Shown here in pieces: positions 62,683-64,000 of a stretch of 64,000 nt of DNA. The stretch's first letter is position 1, and each line of letters starts with the position of its first letter. This stretch comes from Flavobacterium quisquiliarum (GTDB taxonomy: Bacteria > Bacteroidota > Bacteroidia > Flavobacteriales > Flavobacteriaceae): positions 128,438 to 192,437 of the forward strand of contig NZ_WWEM01000036.1 in assembly GCF_019308285.1 (NCBI RefSeq), written 5' to 3'. The position numbers were made by a program, and so were the translations under genes. The notes below the pieces were generated by a model that had not been told where the DNA came from, did no database searches, and was given only the letters and a program-made list of their open reading frames with translations.

Positions 62683-62805
62683 ATGCCATCAAGGCGGAAA
62701 ACGAAAATAACTACATTCAAGAACAAAGTAATAGAGTCTTTGTTTAATCACTTCTCATCATTCTTTTCAAAGAAAAACTTAGAAATTATCTGGATATTTT
62801 CTTGA
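62683..62805 (+). CDS. Candidate small basic peptide
   Basis: 40 residues from an ATG just downstream of a perfect -7 box. The N-terminus is strongly basic (M-P-S-R-R-K-T-K-I-T-T-F-K-N-K) and the C-terminus ends in a hydrophobic N-L-E-I-I-W-I-F-S. It matches no family I know. It is divergent from the XRE gene across an inverted repeat. It may be a real small protein or chance. Confidence 0.4.
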   Translation: MPSRRKTKITTFKNKVIESLFNHFSSFFSKKNLEIIWIFS

Positions 62806-62972
62806 GCCGAACTTGAGAAAAGGAAGCTTTTTCCGTAATCAGGAACCATTAATTGAAAAAATGTATTTGAACGTTTTTTCAAGTTAGTTATAGAGATTGT
62901 TTAATTACAAAGCATTGAATACTATATATTTAATTAAATTTTAACTAAACTATTAATTTTATTGAATTGTTT

Positions 62973-63653
62973 ATGAAAAACCTAAAAGCGTTTCTAAGCG
63001 CATTCTTAATACTGCTTTCTCTTAACTGTTTCGCTCAGATTTCAGAAAGTGCGCCAGCTGCTGCAACTAAAGGGACAACGATAATGTTAACAGATAATCT
63101 TGCTTCCAACAGTGATTATGTTATAAAATCCTATTATGTAGAAGAACGAATCAATAAACTTTTTGGTGGTCGAATTGTAACCTATGAAGTTACCAAATTA
63201 GATATGGTATACACCAACGATTTGGGACCGAATAACACTAGAACGGTAATTCCGAGATATGTCAAGAAAAAGCAAAAAGGAACAACGAGTTTAACGCATC
63301 CAGAAACTTCTGCTGAAACTTCTACAGTTTCTGTAGAACCAATTAAAGATGTTGTTACAGCTCCAGAGAATGCTGTAAATTATGTAAATGTAGATGTAAC
63401 GAGTACCTATCAAAAAGTTTTAGATAAAGGCTATAAAACGCCAGAAATGCTTCAAAAAGTCGCAGACCGACTTTACTTTGAAGGAAACCTTAATACCGCA
63501 GCGGGTTATTACGAACAGTTGTTTATTCTGGTCAAAGATCCAGATGTTATTTATTATTACAGATACGCACAATCTTTAAAAGCAATCAACCAAATAGAAA
63601 AAGCAGATCTTTTGATGAAAAGGTTTAAAAGCGAGACTTTGGTGGCGAAGTAG
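62973..63653 (+). CDS. Secreted TPR-like protein related to the N-terminus of OmpA/PorE-type proteins
   Basis: 226 residues from MKNLKAFLS (an ATG two codons earlier is also in frame) with a signal peptide to C-F-A-Q. The last 80 residues hold a TPR-like region (A-D-R-L-Y-F-E-G-N-L-N-T-A-A-G-Y-Y-E-Q-L-F and Y-Y-Y-R-Y-A-Q-S-L-K-A-I-N-Q-I-E-K-A-D). This pattern is seen at the start of OmpA-domain proteins linked to the type IX system, but the WD40 and OmpA domains are absent, so it is a short or truncated form. Confidence 0.7.
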   Translation: MKNLKAFLSAFLILLSLNCFAQISESAPAAATKGTTIMLTDNLASNSDYVIKSYYVEERINKLFGGRIVTYEVTKLDMVYTNDLGPNNTRTVIPRYVKKKQKGTTSLTHPETSAETSTVSVEPIKDVVTAPENAVNYVNVDVTSTYQKVLDKGYKTPEMLQKVADRLYFEGNLNTAAGYYEQLFILVKDPDVIYYYRYAQSLKAINQIEKADLLMKRFKSETLVAK

Positions 63654-63835
63654 AAGTTTTAGCCACAAAGACAGAAGGGCGCAAAGTTTTTCTATTTTAA
63701 GGATATAGTTTTGCCATTTCGAGCGAAGGGAAAAACCACACACGCAAATAAACACAGATTGGTAATATGCGAATATGCTATGTAGAGTTTCTTGAGTGAT
63801 TTGTTTTAACCGCAAAATTTTAACGCAAAGAGCAC

Positions 63836-63874
63836 AAAGGTCGCAAAGCTTACTTATTAAACTTTGCGACCTTT
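63836..63874 (+). terminator. Terminator-like hairpin (CGCAAAG repeat)
   Basis: A 13-bp perfect stem (63836-63848 with 63862-63874) followed by TTTTCTG. It belongs to the CGCAAAG-rich repeats also seen near 27.35 kb. Confidence 0.75.
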
Positions 63875-63902
63875 TCTGTTAAACTTATGTTCAATTTAAA
63901 GC

Positions 63903-63937
63903 AAAAAAAAGACGATCAATTTGATCGTCTTTTTTTA
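63903..63937 (-). terminator. Terminator of tRNA-Asn
   Basis: GACGATC (63911-63917) pairs with GATCGTC (63923-63929), flanked by A/T runs, directly 3' of the tRNA. Confidence 0.85.
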
Positions 63938-63939
63938 AG

Positions 63940-64000
63940 CTCCCCCTCTTGGGCTCGAACCAAGGACCCTCTGATTAACAGTCAGATGCTCTAACCAACT
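63940..64000 (-). tRNA. tRNA-Asn (GTT), partial
   Basis: The minus strand gives a D-arm G-T-T-G-G-T-T-A-G-A-G-C, the anticodon stem-loop CTGACTGTTAATCAG (anticodon GTT) and the T-arm CTTGG-TTCGAGC-CCAAG. The 5' acceptor end lies beyond the window edge. Confidence 0.93.

Noticed and set aside
62545..62805. Longer 86-residue version of the small ORF
   Set aside because: It starts at a TTG and includes the predicted -7 box and the XRE inverted repeat; the ATG at 62683 is more sensible.

Overview
The window looks like a chromosomal segment of a Flavobacterium-type Bacteroidota. It is AT-rich, with start codons rarely preceded by Shine-Dalgarno sequences. Many genes have the Bacteroidota -7 box TAnnTTTG, often with a TTG/TTTG box 17-24 nt upstream. 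Secreted lipoproteins are frequent. Gene content (Nudix-type AraR, GH51/GH127 arabinofuranosidases, IPExxxVDY protein) also fits. The species cannot be fixed from this sequence alone.

Region by region. (1) 1-5.2 kb: non-phosphorylative deoxy-sugar catabolism, probably L-fucose (FAH-family hydrolase, two SDR dehydrogenases, UxaA-family dehydratase, divergent AraC regulator). (2) 5.4-11.8 kb: galactose utilisation (SSS symporter, galT, galK, galM) with a divergent GntR regulator. (3) 11.9-22.3 kb: L-arabinose utilisation, from polymer hydrolysis (GH51, GH127) to araB-araD-araA and a secreted mutarotase. It is controlled by a Nudix-like AraR, and three sites of identical 7-7-7 geometry lie in front of araR, abfA and araB. 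(4) 22.5-41.5 kb: mostly housekeeping (OsmC, tRNA-Leu, prs, rplY, pth, sod, purF, PfkB kinase, rnhA, purN, acpP, fabF, rnc, pyk). Embedded here are an ECF sigma/anti-sigma operon with twin promoters and a four-copy tandem array of predicted small RNAs between sod and purF. (5) 42-56 kb: a same-strand envelope cluster of poorly characterised proteins (arylsulfatase, HAD lipoprotein, two or three beta-barrels, two DUF1254 lipoproteins, DUF2252, DUF2092, DUF6515, DUF4136, a membrane-anchored AraC regulator). It is preceded by two perfect 28-bp palindromes exactly 50 bp apart. (6) 56-64 kb: CPBP protease, AraC regulator, secreted C1 peptidase, a RloC/PrrC-like candidate anticodon nuclease, an XRE regulator, a TPR protein and a partial tRNA-Asn.

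The strongest unexplained signals are the small-RNA array (stem covariation plus a perfect promoter in one copy), the sulfatase/DUF1254 cluster with its tandem palindromes, the RloC-like ATPase with a complete R-x3-E-xn-H triad, and the paired TGTAACC-N15-TCGTC promoters of the ECF locus. Several families of short palindromic repeats are scattered between genes. One of them encloses the osmC-like promoter, and another supplies the last codons of an AraC gene.
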